Shown piece by piece: positions 43,521 through 51,297 of a stretch of 64,000 bases of DNA. Each line of letters opens with the position of its first letter. Within the stretch, counting starts at the first letter, position 1. Below the pieces are notes generated by a model that saw only the letters and a program-made list of their open reading frames with translations, did no database searches and was not told where the DNA came from. Both the position numbers and the translations under genes were made by a program. This DNA comes from a virus. The stretch spans positions 1-64,000 of the IMG/VR virus record IMGVR_UViG_3300020174_001540; one strand, given 5' to 3'.

Positions 43521-44103
43521 ATTTCATTCCATTATACATATCAATTGGTGCAGTGCCATTATAAGGATTGGCAATTGAGTTTACTAATCCGTGTTCAAAC
43601 GTATTAAATTCAATACCTTCATGGACAAGAAAACGATCTATACCTGCGTACTTTCTCATAAAGTAATCTTTATTTGACATAAAGTGATCCCAGATATGAT
43701 TCTGTTCACCAGCAGTCCATGTGATTACTGAACTATTTATGTGAACATCATAAGCATGAGGTGCCATGTATAAATCGTCTTTCCAATAATCTTTAATGAT
43801 TGTTAACCCATCCCAATTCAACCATGGGCGCGGATCAGCTTTAATATCCATGTCTAAATCAAAGAATAAACATTTACCTCTGACTGGAAAATCTTTACTA
43901 AACATTGCAAGTTTATTCCACCAAAATCTAAGTGATGGTTTTTTGAAACATGGAATACACTCAATCTCAACATTCAACGGATTATCAGTATAGCACAAGT
44001 ATTGAGAATTAGGATAGTATTCTCGTAGCTGATCTCTCAATCTGTTAACGTGTTCAGGGTCGTACTTGTCACCATGTTTCACAAATATAATATTATCGGT
44101 CAT
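43495..44103 (-). CDS. GT-A-type glycosyltransferase
   Basis: 202 residues using the ATG at 44103, just inside the end of the radical-SAM gene. CLFFDLDMDIKAD (about 78-90) carries the DxD motif. IPCFKKPSLRFWWNKL precedes it. It resembles short LPS-type glycosyltransferases. Part of the same modification operon. Confidence 0.7.
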   Translation of the reverse strand: MTDNIIFVKHGDKYDPEHVNRLRDQLREYYPNSQYLCYTDNPLNVEIECIPCFKKPSLRFWWNKLAMFSKDFPVRGKCLFFDLDMDIKADPRPWLNWDGLTIIKDYWKDDLYMAPHAYDVHINSSVITWTAGEQNHIWDHFMSNKDYFMRKYAGIDRFLVHEGIEFNTFEHGLVNSIANPYNGTAPIDMYNGMKYELPRNTL

Positions 44104-45193
44104 TAATTGCATTCCTCAATAAGTTCATAATTTTTGTAACTGCATTCCTGCTATTACGGTTAGACAGGTTTAATATTTTTAGTCTATTCATTATATCTTC
44201 TAATACATCTTTTGATAACAAATTAATATTCCAATTTTCAGTATGCTGCCGTCCTGCTCTATCATATGCATTTATAAACGCGCCAAAACCATTCCACTCC
44301 GCATATTTAAAAAACAAATCAATATTTTCGGCATTGACTTTCATAAGAGTTGAATTAACTTTAATGTTTTCAGGACCTAATACATCTTTAAACTTTTGAA
44401 TGTTATCCATTGTTTCATTATACTTACCGCCAATTCTAATCATATCATATTCCGATTCAACAACAGTATCTAATGAAACTGAAAGACTAATGTTGTTTTC
44501 TTGGCACATCCTTAAAACTTTTTTATTAAATACACTACCGTTAGTACAGATTTGTACTCTCATCTCAGGATTAATGTCGGCAATCAACGCACAAAGTTTA
44601 TATAATGCTTTATGAGAAAACGGTTCTCCACCAACAAATCTTATCTCTTTTAGGTGTGGAATAAACTCGACAAACTGTTCAAGCAATTGTTCTAGGTTTT
44701 CATCATTATCAAACACGTTTGGATCATATTGTTTAAGATCTTTATCGCGTCCTAACATATGTTTTGATGATAATTCGCCAAAGCACATTGGGCACGCCAT
44801 ATTACACAGATTACTAATTTCAAATTCAAAAACTCTAGGCCATGAGTTAGCATCCATTGCGTGTTCTAATCTATCTCTGCCAACATTATAATCATATTCA
44901 ATAATAGGTGGTGTTTCACCTTTATCAATTCTTTTTTGACAAGCAGCCTGACAACCTGCACTTAATTTATTCTCAAGGAAGTCATCTTTATAAGTGTTGT
45001 TTAATTCACCAAACCAATAATCTTTTAAACCAAACTGATCTTTTTTCCATATTTTCATTTTACGGCTAAAGCAGCAAGGATGCATCCCGCCGTTTCTTCT
45101 TATTCGCATATGATTAAATGCGGCATAGCATGAGATAATTTTATGTTCTTCGGGTATAGTTCGTTTACTTTGAAATAAATCCCACTTATTCAT
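44093..45193 (-). CDS. Radical-SAM protein (SPASM/twitch type)
   Basis: 366 residues. The [4Fe-4S] motif CNMACPMC (CxxxCxxC) lies near residues 131-138 and RFVGGEPFSHKAL (about 185-197) is the AdoMet-binding GGE motif. Additional Cys lie near residues 41-42 and 80-84 (SAGCQAACQ), suggesting an extra cluster. Functions for this group range from peptide to sugar modification. It sits directly downstream of another radical-SAM gene. Confidence 0.82.
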   Translation of the reverse strand: MNKWDLFQSKRTIPEEHKIISCYAAFNHMRIRRNGGMHPCCFSRKMKIWKKDQFGLKDYWFGELNNTYKDDFLENKLSAGCQAACQKRIDKGETPPIIEYDYNVGRDRLEHAMDANSWPRVFEFEISNLCNMACPMCFGELSSKHMLGRDKDLKQYDPNVFDNDENLEQLLEQFVEFIPHLKEIRFVGGEPFSHKALYKLCALIADINPEMRVQICTNGSVFNKKVLRMCQENNISLSVSLDTVVESEYDMIRIGGKYNETMDNIQKFKDVLGPENIKVNSTLMKVNAENIDLFFKYAEWNGFGAFINAYDRAGRQHTENWNINLLSKDVLEDIMNRLKILNLSNRNSRNAVTKIMNLLRNAINDR

Positions 45194-46397
45194 TATCTTT
45201 GTATTCCTTCAAATATGGAGCCAAATCCCATATGTCTTCATTATTTTCACGTGCCACTAAACAAAAGTCAATCCATTCAACCATTCTTTCTTGTATCTCT
45301 GCCTTTTCGCCATTCCATTCTTCTTCTTGTGGTACAACACTTAATACGTTATTAGTATTACTCAAATCAAGTTTTGGGTTTCGCCAATAAAATTTATCGA
45401 CTTGTTCAAATTTAGAATTAAGATATTCAAATAGTTTATCAATACCTTCTTTTTGGTGATGATCCTCTAACCAAACAGGTGAACAATATTTTGGAAATGT
45501 AACAAGGTTTGCCATACTTACACGAGGCACACCAGGTACATCAATAAAGTAATCAATCAATTCTGGTAAGTGCATCCAATTATAAATTGAGACCGTTGCA
45601 ACAACTATTACGATGCGTCCTTCGACAGCGTGGTACCGATTGATATTATTTATTGTGCGTTCAAAGTTACCGCCACGGATCCAATCATATGTTTCGTGTA
45701 CTCCATCAATACTTGCTTGAATGTGTACTTCTTCAATCTGATGTAAAATATCAATAACAGTATTAGTAACCAATTGAAAGTTAGTACAAATCTCAACACG
45801 GCATTTAGGATTTGTTTCCGCAACCTTTTTCAATATTTTTATATTGTTTGGGTCAGCAAATGGTTCACCACCTTTAATGGTTAGGTGCTGTAAATGTGGA
45901 ACAAGATCAAGTACCTTATCAACATCGGCGTCAGTCATCTTATACATATCAGTGTGGAATTTATGATTTTGGTTTCGCCAATCTAAACCAGACTCCACCG
46001 CCATTTTTTCATATGGTGCCCACTTTGACGAATACTTACCTGAACAGGTTACGCACATTTGGTTACAGATATTACTTGTTGTAAGCTCAAGAAACCTTAT
46101 TGGTGTTACCTCAGCGGCAACGTCTTCTTCATATGTTGGAAATTTAAAACGGTTGTAAGTATCAAACCGAGCAAGGCGCCCTGCATCCCAATGGCGCCAA
46201 CAGACATCACATTGAGGCGGGAATTTCTTTTCTTTAAAATCTGCACGGATTTGGTTGTATATATCACCGTTAAAGAACTCAGTTAAATCAGGAACATCTT
46301 TAATATGTGATACCGCAGTGTTATCACCGGCACAGCATAAGACAATTTCTCCAATAGGATTGATTGTCAATCCAGTTTCAGGTACCATACATTTCAT
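45186..46397 (-). CDS. Radical-SAM protein (second copy type)
   Basis: 403 residues. CNQMCVTC near residue 111 is the cluster motif and IKGGEPFADPNNI (about 173-185) the AdoMet-binding motif. The N-terminus (MKCMVPETGLTINPIGEIVLCC) and CDVCWRHW near residue 59 resemble a SPASM-like auxiliary cluster region placed before the main domain. It overlaps the first by 8 bases; both probably act on the same substrate. Confidence 0.82.
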   Translation of the reverse strand: MKCMVPETGLTINPIGEIVLCCAGDNTAVSHIKDVPDLTEFFNGDIYNQIRADFKEKKFPPQCDVCWRHWDAGRLARFDTYNRFKFPTYEEDVAAEVTPIRFLELTTSNICNQMCVTCSGKYSSKWAPYEKMAVESGLDWRNQNHKFHTDMYKMTDADVDKVLDLVPHLQHLTIKGGEPFADPNNIKILKKVAETNPKCRVEICTNFQLVTNTVIDILHQIEEVHIQASIDGVHETYDWIRGGNFERTINNINRYHAVEGRIVIVVATVSIYNWMHLPELIDYFIDVPGVPRVSMANLVTFPKYCSPVWLEDHHQKEGIDKLFEYLNSKFEQVDKFYWRNPKLDLSNTNNVLSVVPQEEEWNGEKAEIQERMVEWIDFCLVARENNEDIWDLAPYLKEYKDNE

Positions 46398-46402
46398 AAT
46401 AA

Positions 46403-46972
46403 TTAATCCAATACTGTGTTGATAATAGAGATTGCCTCAGTAATTTTAGTTGAGCGTCGGATTTTAGATTTGATTTCTTTTGGTGCCTTTTTAATTATAT
46501 CTTGTTCTAATGACCATAGTTTAAATTTAAATACTGCTTCTTTATTAGTATTGTTATCAAGGATATATTCAAACGCAACATTATCAACCTTATTCGTTTT
46601 CATTTTAAATGCTTGGTCCAACGTTGTCAAGTCATCTTTTGTTTTCTCAAGGTCCACACGTTTTGTATGTAGATCTTTAAGTACACGTGCCTTTTCTTTT
46701 TCAAGTTCTTCAATACCAAGGATCTCCCTTGCCCTCATATTAACACGTGTATTGAACTCACGAGAATAACGACGTTTAAATTCTACCGTGTCATCAAGAA
46801 TTGATTCTTCATCCCATCCTTCTTCAATCAATGCTTTATAATCTGCGCTATCGGGATTGTTTTCAATAACGTGAGCAACTTTAGTGTCGCCATCCTCGAA
46901 TATAATCTCAATTGTATTATAACCTTCATCTATATAATGTGCTTCAATTACCTTACCACTAAACACTGACAT
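46403..46972 (-). CDS. Conserved T4-like protein, tandem copy 2
   Basis: 189 residues from the ATG at 46972. MSVFSGKVIEAHYIDEGYNT begins it; the neighbour begins MAVFSKRIVTAYYISNNYDT, so the two genes are tandem paralogues (also EEGWDEESILDDTVEFKRRYSREF versus EEGWTKDRLLDSTAEYKQRT). Coiled-coil middle (KEKARVLKDLHTKRVDLEKT). Located next to fibre-like genes; a chaperone or fibre attachment role is possible. Overlaps copy 1 by 14 bases. Confidence 0.65.
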   Translation of the reverse strand: MSVFSGKVIEAHYIDEGYNTIEIIFEDGDTKVAHVIENNPDSADYKALIEEGWDEESILDDTVEFKRRYSREFNTRVNMRAREILGIEELEKEKARVLKDLHTKRVDLEKTKDDLTTLDQAFKMKTNKVDNVAFEYILDNNTNKEAVFKFKLWSLEQDIIKKAPKEIKSKIRRSTKITEAISIINTVLD

Positions 46973-47468
46973 CTTCATCACCCTCATCAATAGCTTGTTG
47001 GATTATACCTAACGTGCTCAAAATTGTTTTACTTTTACGAATATCTCGTTTTAATTTTGAATCACTGTCTTTAATAAAAGGCAATTCCAACGCCCATAAT
47101 TTAACTTTAAATATTTCTTCTTTACTTGTATTGTTATCCATAATAGCTTCATACTTATCAAGACCCATTGTTTTGAGTTTTTTCTCAGCCTTCATACTTT
47201 GACTAATAATTAAATGCTTTGCCTGGGCATTAACAAATGTTGCAAATTCTCTACTTGTTCTCTGTTTATATTCTGCAGTTGAATCGAGGAGTCTATCTTT
47301 TGTCCATCCTTCTTCAACCAGATCAATATAATCAGGATTATCGGTATCATCTGCGGGAAGGTGGAATACGTGCTCTTTGCCATCATCGTCAAGCCATTTG
47401 ACAAAAATAGTATCGTAGTTGTTACTGATATAATACGCTGTAACTATGCGTTTGCTAAATACTGCCAT
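46959..47468 (-). CDS. Conserved T4-like protein, tandem copy 1
   Basis: 169 residues, paralogue of the previous entry. It lacks most of the middle coiled coil and ends in an acidic EGDEDVSV. The shared C-terminal block is DNNTSKEEIFKVKLWALE (copy 2: DNNTNKEAVFKFKLWSLE). No catalytic motif is seen. Confidence 0.65.
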   Translation of the reverse strand: MAVFSKRIVTAYYISNNYDTIFVKWLDDDGKEHVFHLPADDTDNPDYIDLVEEGWTKDRLLDSTAEYKQRTSREFATFVNAQAKHLIISQSMKAEKKLKTMGLDKYEAIMDNNTSKEEIFKVKLWALELPFIKDSDSKLKRDIRKSKTILSTLGIIQQAIDEGDEDVSV

Positions 47469-47483
47469 AATATATTCACTTTC

Positions 47484-48527
47484 TTATGATTTTACAATTC
47501 TTAAATAATATGTTTCTCTTGTTTGTGTTACACCGCTTGGAAATTCTTGAGTACGATAATCATCGGTATTGACAAATCTTGTTTGGTAACCGTCATCTGA
47601 TTCACCTGATAGATATGTATCCGCCATACCCGTACCACGTTGCAGCCCATCACCTGTATATGTCGAGTCAGTGATTTCATATGTGATCTTATAACCATCA
47701 ACAGTACGAGCAACAAGGTTGATTTCATATGAAAGCATATCTTGGAATTCTTCCAACGTATATGTTTGCACTGATCCATCGGCGGCGGCGTAACATGGAA
47801 TTTTTACACCAAATTCTGTCCCATCACTCGAGACATTAATTTCGCTAACGGCATTCTTTATGTATAGATAATAAGTGTTTACAATAAAATAAATGTCACG
47901 GTCATAAAAAGGTTCGCCAATCTGATCTCCAGGTGTGACATCATAACCGCCAGTTATATCATATTTTGAATCTTGGAAAACTGAACGTGTTCCTACTTGA
48001 GTAAAACCAGATTCAGCACCTGTACCAATTTTATATGTGCCTTGCTGATTATCGCCAACAGCTTGGAATGCCATTTCGTTAATCGTAGGATAAATGTATG
48101 TGTCACGGAAATCCTCACGAGACATAGAACGCAAATTAGCATCACTATCAACGTATAACGGATATCGGTGTGTTTCTTCTGATATTGGATATGTTGGCTC
48201 AGTTATAGAATTAAATCTTTGTTTAATACCACGCCAAGGTGTTGTAACTAATTCAATGTCAGGTGTTTCCGCAGGAGTGTCAAAATTTGTTATGTCGGTG
48301 GTATCTTCGCCTGCTTTATAACGTGTATCCGTAATAGTACCAATAATATCAGGATCATTAGCAAACTGTGTAAACGGGTTTAATACATATAACTCAACTG
48401 CGGGGTTTAGTGCATATTGCCGTGCTGCTTCACGTCGCCAAAACGATTGTTCTAGGGATGGTGATTCTCGAAACGATAACACACCGTTAGTGTCAACTGA
48501 AACATAGGCTGCTGTGCGTGCGGTCAT
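47484..48527 (-). CDS. Structural/fibre-like protein B1 (paralogue of B2)
   Basis: 347 residues, mostly beta and Thr/Asp rich. MTAR start, PLYVDSDANLRSMSREDFRDTYIYPTINE, and the ending YRTQEFPSG...YYLRIVKS are shared with the protein at 48761-49756. It begins where gene A1 ends. A virion fibre or adhesion role is inferred from composition and late expression. Confidence 0.6.
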   Translation of the reverse strand: MTARTAAYVSVDTNGVLSFRESPSLEQSFWRREAARQYALNPAVELYVLNPFTQFANDPDIIGTITDTRYKAGEDTTDITNFDTPAETPDIELVTTPWRGIKQRFNSITEPTYPISEETHRYPLYVDSDANLRSMSREDFRDTYIYPTINEMAFQAVGDNQQGTYKIGTGAESGFTQVGTRSVFQDSKYDITGGYDVTPGDQIGEPFYDRDIYFIVNTYYLYIKNAVSEINVSSDGTEFGVKIPCYAAADGSVQTYTLEEFQDMLSYEINLVARTVDGYKITYEITDSTYTGDGLQRGTGMADTYLSGESDDGYQTRFVNTDDYRTQEFPSGVTQTRETYYLRIVKS

Positions 48528-48739
48528 TAATCATCACTTCCACAGTAAAATGTTTTAAGAACGGTACCGTCTGAAGCTTTAACTTCAAACTTGTGATCCT
48601 TGGCAACCACACCAGAGTTAATTGTCGCGGTTGTAATTTTTTGGTTAATGATGGTAGACGTTCCTGCGTCAATATCGGCAATGTTTTCTAAATGCCGAGT
48701 ATCATCAATAACTATGCTAGTTCCTACTTTTAATGGCAT
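48527..48739 (-). CDS. Small structural protein A1 (paralogue of A2)
   Basis: 70 residues. GTSIVIDDTRHLENIADIDA begins it; the smaller paralogue at 49769 has GTEVIDNALQLKNVASTD, and both end with a short TFYC/YYC motif (C near the C-terminus). This resembles short N-terminal pieces of tail fibres in T4-like marine phages. Good AGGAGG upstream, late promoter at 48758. Confidence 0.6.
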   Translation of the reverse strand: MPLKVGTSIVIDDTRHLENIADIDAGTSTIINQKITTATINSGVVAKDHKFEVKASDGTVLKTFYCGSDD

Positions 48740-48757
48740 CCTTGCCTCCTATGAATT

Positions 48758-48765
48758 TATTTATA
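48758..48765 (-). promoter_or_regulatory. Late promoter, minus strand (TATAAATA)
   Basis: Perfect octamer on the minus strand, 19 bases before the A1 ATG and overlapping the B2 stop codon. It gives the A1-B1 pair its own late start. Confidence 0.7.
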
Positions 48766-49756
48766 TTTTTCTAATACGAAGACCATATGAAATTAGATTT
48801 GTCGGTGAACCAACCGGGAATTCTTGAGTACGATATAAGTCATTACCTGTTGTTCCAACTTGTCTTGTTGTATAACCTGCTGCTGATGTTCCGTCAAGAA
48901 TCGTGTCATTCATCAATGTACCTTTGAGTGTAAGAGGACTTGAACTACTTGTAAGGCTATATTGAATTTCATTTCCTGTAGAATCAGACGCAATGTGTTT
49001 TAACTCACCGAGAATTAAAGCATCAAATGCCGCAACAGTATATTGTCTAATATCTCCATTTGTGTCAATATAAAAAGGTGGTTCATATGCTACCGCCGAC
49101 GTATTAACTTTATGTAAGTAATACTGATTAACAATGATTGGCTGATCTTCATTCTCAGGAATACCACCTGACGTATAAACTGCAGAATCAGCACGCCTAT
49201 CAATAAACACGGGGTTGGCATTTTGGAGTGTTGCACCTGTAACACTATTTGTTGCCGCAATAAAATATGTACCACCTTGGTCCGCGGTTTCACCTGAAGA
49301 AACAAGTGCATCAATTGTAGGAATAATAAACGTATCTCTAAAATCAGCTTTGGTCATTGCTCTAATTCCGAGTGATCCTGTCCCAACTGCATATACAGGA
49401 AACGCAAGGTTTTCATCAGTATACGTAGGTGCTGCTGCTAAAGTATAATCAACTTGTAATGTAGTATAGGTAACTTCTTCACTACCTGTATCAGGTGTGG
49501 CTGCCTCAGATGCATAGTTAGCAACAGTAGAAGGACCGTTTTCTGTTGCCGCTCCAGCTGTCCTACGAGTATCAATCATACTACCCATATTACCACCACT
49601 TGCAACACGAGAAACTGTAACTACTTCATCGTTTGCTAATAGGTGTGCTGCATTTTGAAATATGGCTTGCAGATCTGTACTTGACATTTCAGTAAGTCTT
49701 GTCACTGCAGTATTGGAATTTGCTTCATCCCAATATAATGGTAACCTTGCTGTCAT
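48761..49756 (-). CDS. Structural/fibre-like protein B2
   Basis: 331 residues, Thr/Ala/Ser-rich beta protein. Paralogue of B1 (same MTAR start, FPVYAVGTGSLGIRAMTKAD, FRDTFIIPTIDAL, YRTQEFPVGSP and YGLRIRKI end). It follows A2 with 12 bases between, so A2-B2 and A1-B1 are the same two-gene unit duplicated. Confidence 0.6.
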   Translation of the reverse strand: MTARLPLYWDEANSNTAVTRLTEMSSTDLQAIFQNAAHLLANDEVVTVSRVASGGNMGSMIDTRRTAGAATENGPSTVANYASEAATPDTGSEEVTYTTLQVDYTLAAAPTYTDENLAFPVYAVGTGSLGIRAMTKADFRDTFIIPTIDALVSSGETADQGGTYFIAATNSVTGATLQNANPVFIDRRADSAVYTSGGIPENEDQPIIVNQYYLHKVNTSAVAYEPPFYIDTNGDIRQYTVAAFDALILGELKHIASDSTGNEIQYSLTSSSSPLTLKGTLMNDTILDGTSAAGYTTRQVGTTGNDLYRTQEFPVGSPTNLISYGLRIRKI

Positions 49757-49768
49757 TTTATTGTCCTT

Positions 49769-49948
49769 TTATAAGGCGCAATAATACGCAGCAATAATTG
49801 TGCCTGCCGCATTATAAACTGTTAGAACATTTGCTTGGTTTTTAATTGAGTTATTAATCGCGGTATCAGTTGTTGTATCTGTGCTTGCCACGTTTTTTAA
49901 CTGTAACGCATTATCAATTACTTCGGTGCCTGCTACTTGAATCGCCAT
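49769..49948 (-). CDS. Small structural protein A2
   Basis: 59 residues from the ATG at 49948; the ATG two codons earlier sits too close to AAAGGAG. MAIQVAGTEVIDNALQLKNV, then a Thr/Asp-rich stretch, and a short YYCAL end. Related to A1 and to the short 'MAIQVxGTxVIDN' proteins of T4-like marine phages. Confidence 0.6.
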   Translation of the reverse strand: MAIQVAGTEVIDNALQLKNVASTDTTTDTAINNSIKNQANVLTVYNAAGTIIAAYYCAL

Positions 49949-49985
49949 CTTCATCTCCTTTGACTATTAGCAATCTTATTAGTTT

Positions 49986-49993
49986 TATTTATA
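49986..49993 (-). promoter_or_regulatory. Late promoter, minus strand (TATAAATA)
   Basis: Minus-strand octamer from the palindrome TATTTATAAATA, 38 bases before the A2 ATG. It overlaps the plus-strand octamer at 49990 by four bases. Confidence 0.75.
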
Positions 49994-49997
49994 AATA
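49990..49997 (+). promoter_or_regulatory. Late promoter, plus strand (TATAAATA)
   Basis: Plus-strand octamer of the same palindrome, 51 bases before the ATG of the EF-hand membrane protein gene. Confidence 0.7.
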
Positions 49998-50048
49998 TTC
50001 TCAGTGAGTTATTTGCTATGTTACTGATTTTTTCACAGGAGCTATTAT

Positions 50049-50420
50049 ATGGCTTATGTCAACGCCTTTGGAGTGGAGATGAAAACTATGGCAAAGAAAG
50101 AAATAACAGTTGATGCTGAAGCAGCAGCTGCACTCGACACAAATAATGACGGTCATATCTCGGCAGAAGAGCTGAGTATGGAGTTGGAATTTAAACGCAA
50201 GCGCCTTGAAGATCAAGATGCTCAACGAGATGCAATGCGTAAAATGACTTGGTTTGCATTGTTTGGAATGTTATTGTACCCAGTAGGTATTGCTATAACA
50301 TCATGGTTAGGATTAGATGAAGCATCAGGATTAATTGGAGATATTGCACCGACATATTTTGTTGCAATTTCTGCACTTGTTTCTGTTTTCTTTGGTGCTA
50401 ACGCATACAGTAGTAAGTAA
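50049..50420 (+). CDS. Membrane protein with an EF-hand-like Ca2+ loop
   Basis: 123 residues. The ATG at 50049 has CAGGAG seven bases before it; a second possible start (50088) has a weaker site. DTNNDGHISAEEL (about residues 30-42) fits an EF-hand calcium loop (D-x-N-x-D-G-x-I-x-x-x-E). Then a basic helix, then two hydrophobic segments (FALFGMLLYPVGIAITSWLG and YFVAISALVSVFFGANAY). Similar EF-hand/membrane proteins occur in T4-like marine phages. Function unknown. Confidence 0.65.
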   Translation: MAYVNAFGVEMKTMAKKEITVDAEAAAALDTNNDGHISAEELSMELEFKRKRLEDQDAQRDAMRKMTWFALFGMLLYPVGIAITSWLGLDEASGLIGDIAPTYFVAISALVSVFFGANAYSSK

Positions 50421-50426
50421 AACAAA

Positions 50427-50458
50427 AATAGGGAGGCTAACTTAATAACCTCCCTATT
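50427..50458 (-). terminator. Strong terminator ending the stable-RNA locus
   Basis: Perfect 10-bp stem AATAGGGAGG/CCTCCCTATT. The minus strand continues TTTTTGTTTT. It closes the tRNA/ncRNA transcript. The plus side lacks a good T-run. Confidence 0.85.
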
Positions 50459-50460
50459 AC

Positions 50461-50549
50461 TCGGGTCTTGTATGTGGACTTCGGGCTGTGTGTTACACCT
50501 CTCCCAGGCTGTCCCTACCTATCTGGTTTTCACGTCACCAGAATTCCTT
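50461..50549 (-). ncRNA. Structured RNA tail 3' of tRNA-Pro
   Basis: This 89-nt stretch between the tRNA-Pro CCA and the terminator holds no ORF. Minus-strand pairings include CTGGT/ACCAG and GGAC/GTCC around a GTGTAACACAC hairpin. It may be a small stable RNA processed from the same transcript, or a spacer. Confidence 0.4.
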
Positions 50550-50616
<67 letters not shown>

Positions 50617-50626
<10 letters not shown>

Positions 50627-50784
50627 TTTCTTGTTATAAGATCAAGAACAATGCTCAACTCATATATTGATTTATCTAAAACTAAATGAGCAGTTTTATC
50701 ATCATTCTTTTTCTTTTCTTCGCGAAGAAACTCTAACCTTACCTTTATATAGTTTTCTGCTTCAGGTTTGTTTCCTCTACGCAT
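50617..50784 (-). CDS. Small ORF between the two tRNAs (55 aa)
   Basis: 55 residues from the ATG at 50784 with AAGGA upstream. Basic-acidic helix (RRGNKPEAENYIKVRLEFLREEKKK is its opening region, of which residues 2-18 and 19-26 are both charged). Its TAG stop falls within the first ten bases of tRNA-Pro. Not recognised; the coding pattern is plausible but short. Confidence 0.5.
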
Positions 50785-50801
50785 AATATATCCTTTTTAT
50801 T

Positions 50802-50875
50802 TGGCAAGGGTGGTAGGAATCGAACCCACACCAACGGGTTTGGAATCCGTTGTACTGCCATTATACTACACCCTA
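50802..50875 (-). tRNA. tRNA-Trp (anticodon CCA)
   Basis: 74 nt with encoded CCA. Anticodon loop TTCCAAA gives CCA. T-loop GGTTCGATTCC is canonical. Two irregularities: the first acceptor pair is U-U if the usual register is kept, and the anticodon stem closes with an A-C mismatch. Such mismatches in phage tRNAs may be corrected or tolerated. Read on the same transcript as tRNA-Pro. Confidence 0.85.
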
Positions 50876-50883
50876 TCAAACTC

Positions 50884-51256
50884 CTTAATACTGAATAGTA
50901 GTCTTAACTTAGTCCCTCACCAGGATTTTACGGGTTCGGTTGCTAGCACCTACCTACCTGTTACGTTTCTTTGCTCGTACTATGCAGTATTAAGAAGTTT
51001 TCGTGGGAGGGACTTTCTGCAGTGCCCCTCCCCTTATTTGCATTTTACGTATGCAACAACCGACTGGGTTTTTTTACGGTACCAGTTCTTTTTACCGACC
51101 TATATGTCCGACGCGCCTCGAACCACATATAGGGTTTGCTTGGGTACGTTCGACGTGATTGTCAGGCTTTCCCCGTGTGCCTAATAAAGAATGAGTTCGT
51201 TACCGTCATGCTTTTTTACCCGAAGGTGATAGCGTCGTGGCCTATTCCTCATTCCT
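50884..51256 (-). ncRNA. Large structured RNA upstream of the tRNAs
   Basis: About 370 nt with no credible ORF, transcribed from the promoter at 51266. Perfect or near-perfect stems on the minus strand: 5' domain GAATGAG/CTCATTC (51255-51189), CCTATATGT/ACATATAGG (51133-51099), ACTGG/CCAGT (51086-51063), TTGCAT/ATGCAA (51056-51038), GGGAGGG/CCCTCCC (51032-51005) and a 16-bp paired stem with one bulge, 50994-50978 with 50900-50884. GC is visibly higher than in the flanks. One strand (51014-51005) can pair either upstream or with 50918-50911. T4 also has small stable RNAs of unknown role in its tRNA cluster, but I recognise no family here. Confidence 0.7.
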
Positions 51257-51265
51257 TATATAAAC

Positions 51266-51294
51266 AATATAACTGATTCTATAGTAAATGTCAA
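51266..51294 (-). promoter_or_regulatory. Consensus early promoter of the stable-RNA locus
   Basis: TTGACA (51294-51289), 17-base spacer ending TAGAATCAGT, TATATT (51271-51266). Same spacer end as two other early promoters. Predicted start near 51259, exactly at the first stem of the structured RNA. Confidence 0.8.
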
Positions 51295-51297
51295 TAG

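Noticed and set aside
50768-51184. 138-residue plus-strand ORF across the tRNA/ncRNA locus
   Set aside because: It covers tRNA-Trp and the structured RNA in antisense, has no good ribosome site and Ser/Leu/Tyr-rich nonsense composition. The minus-strand RNA features explain the region better.
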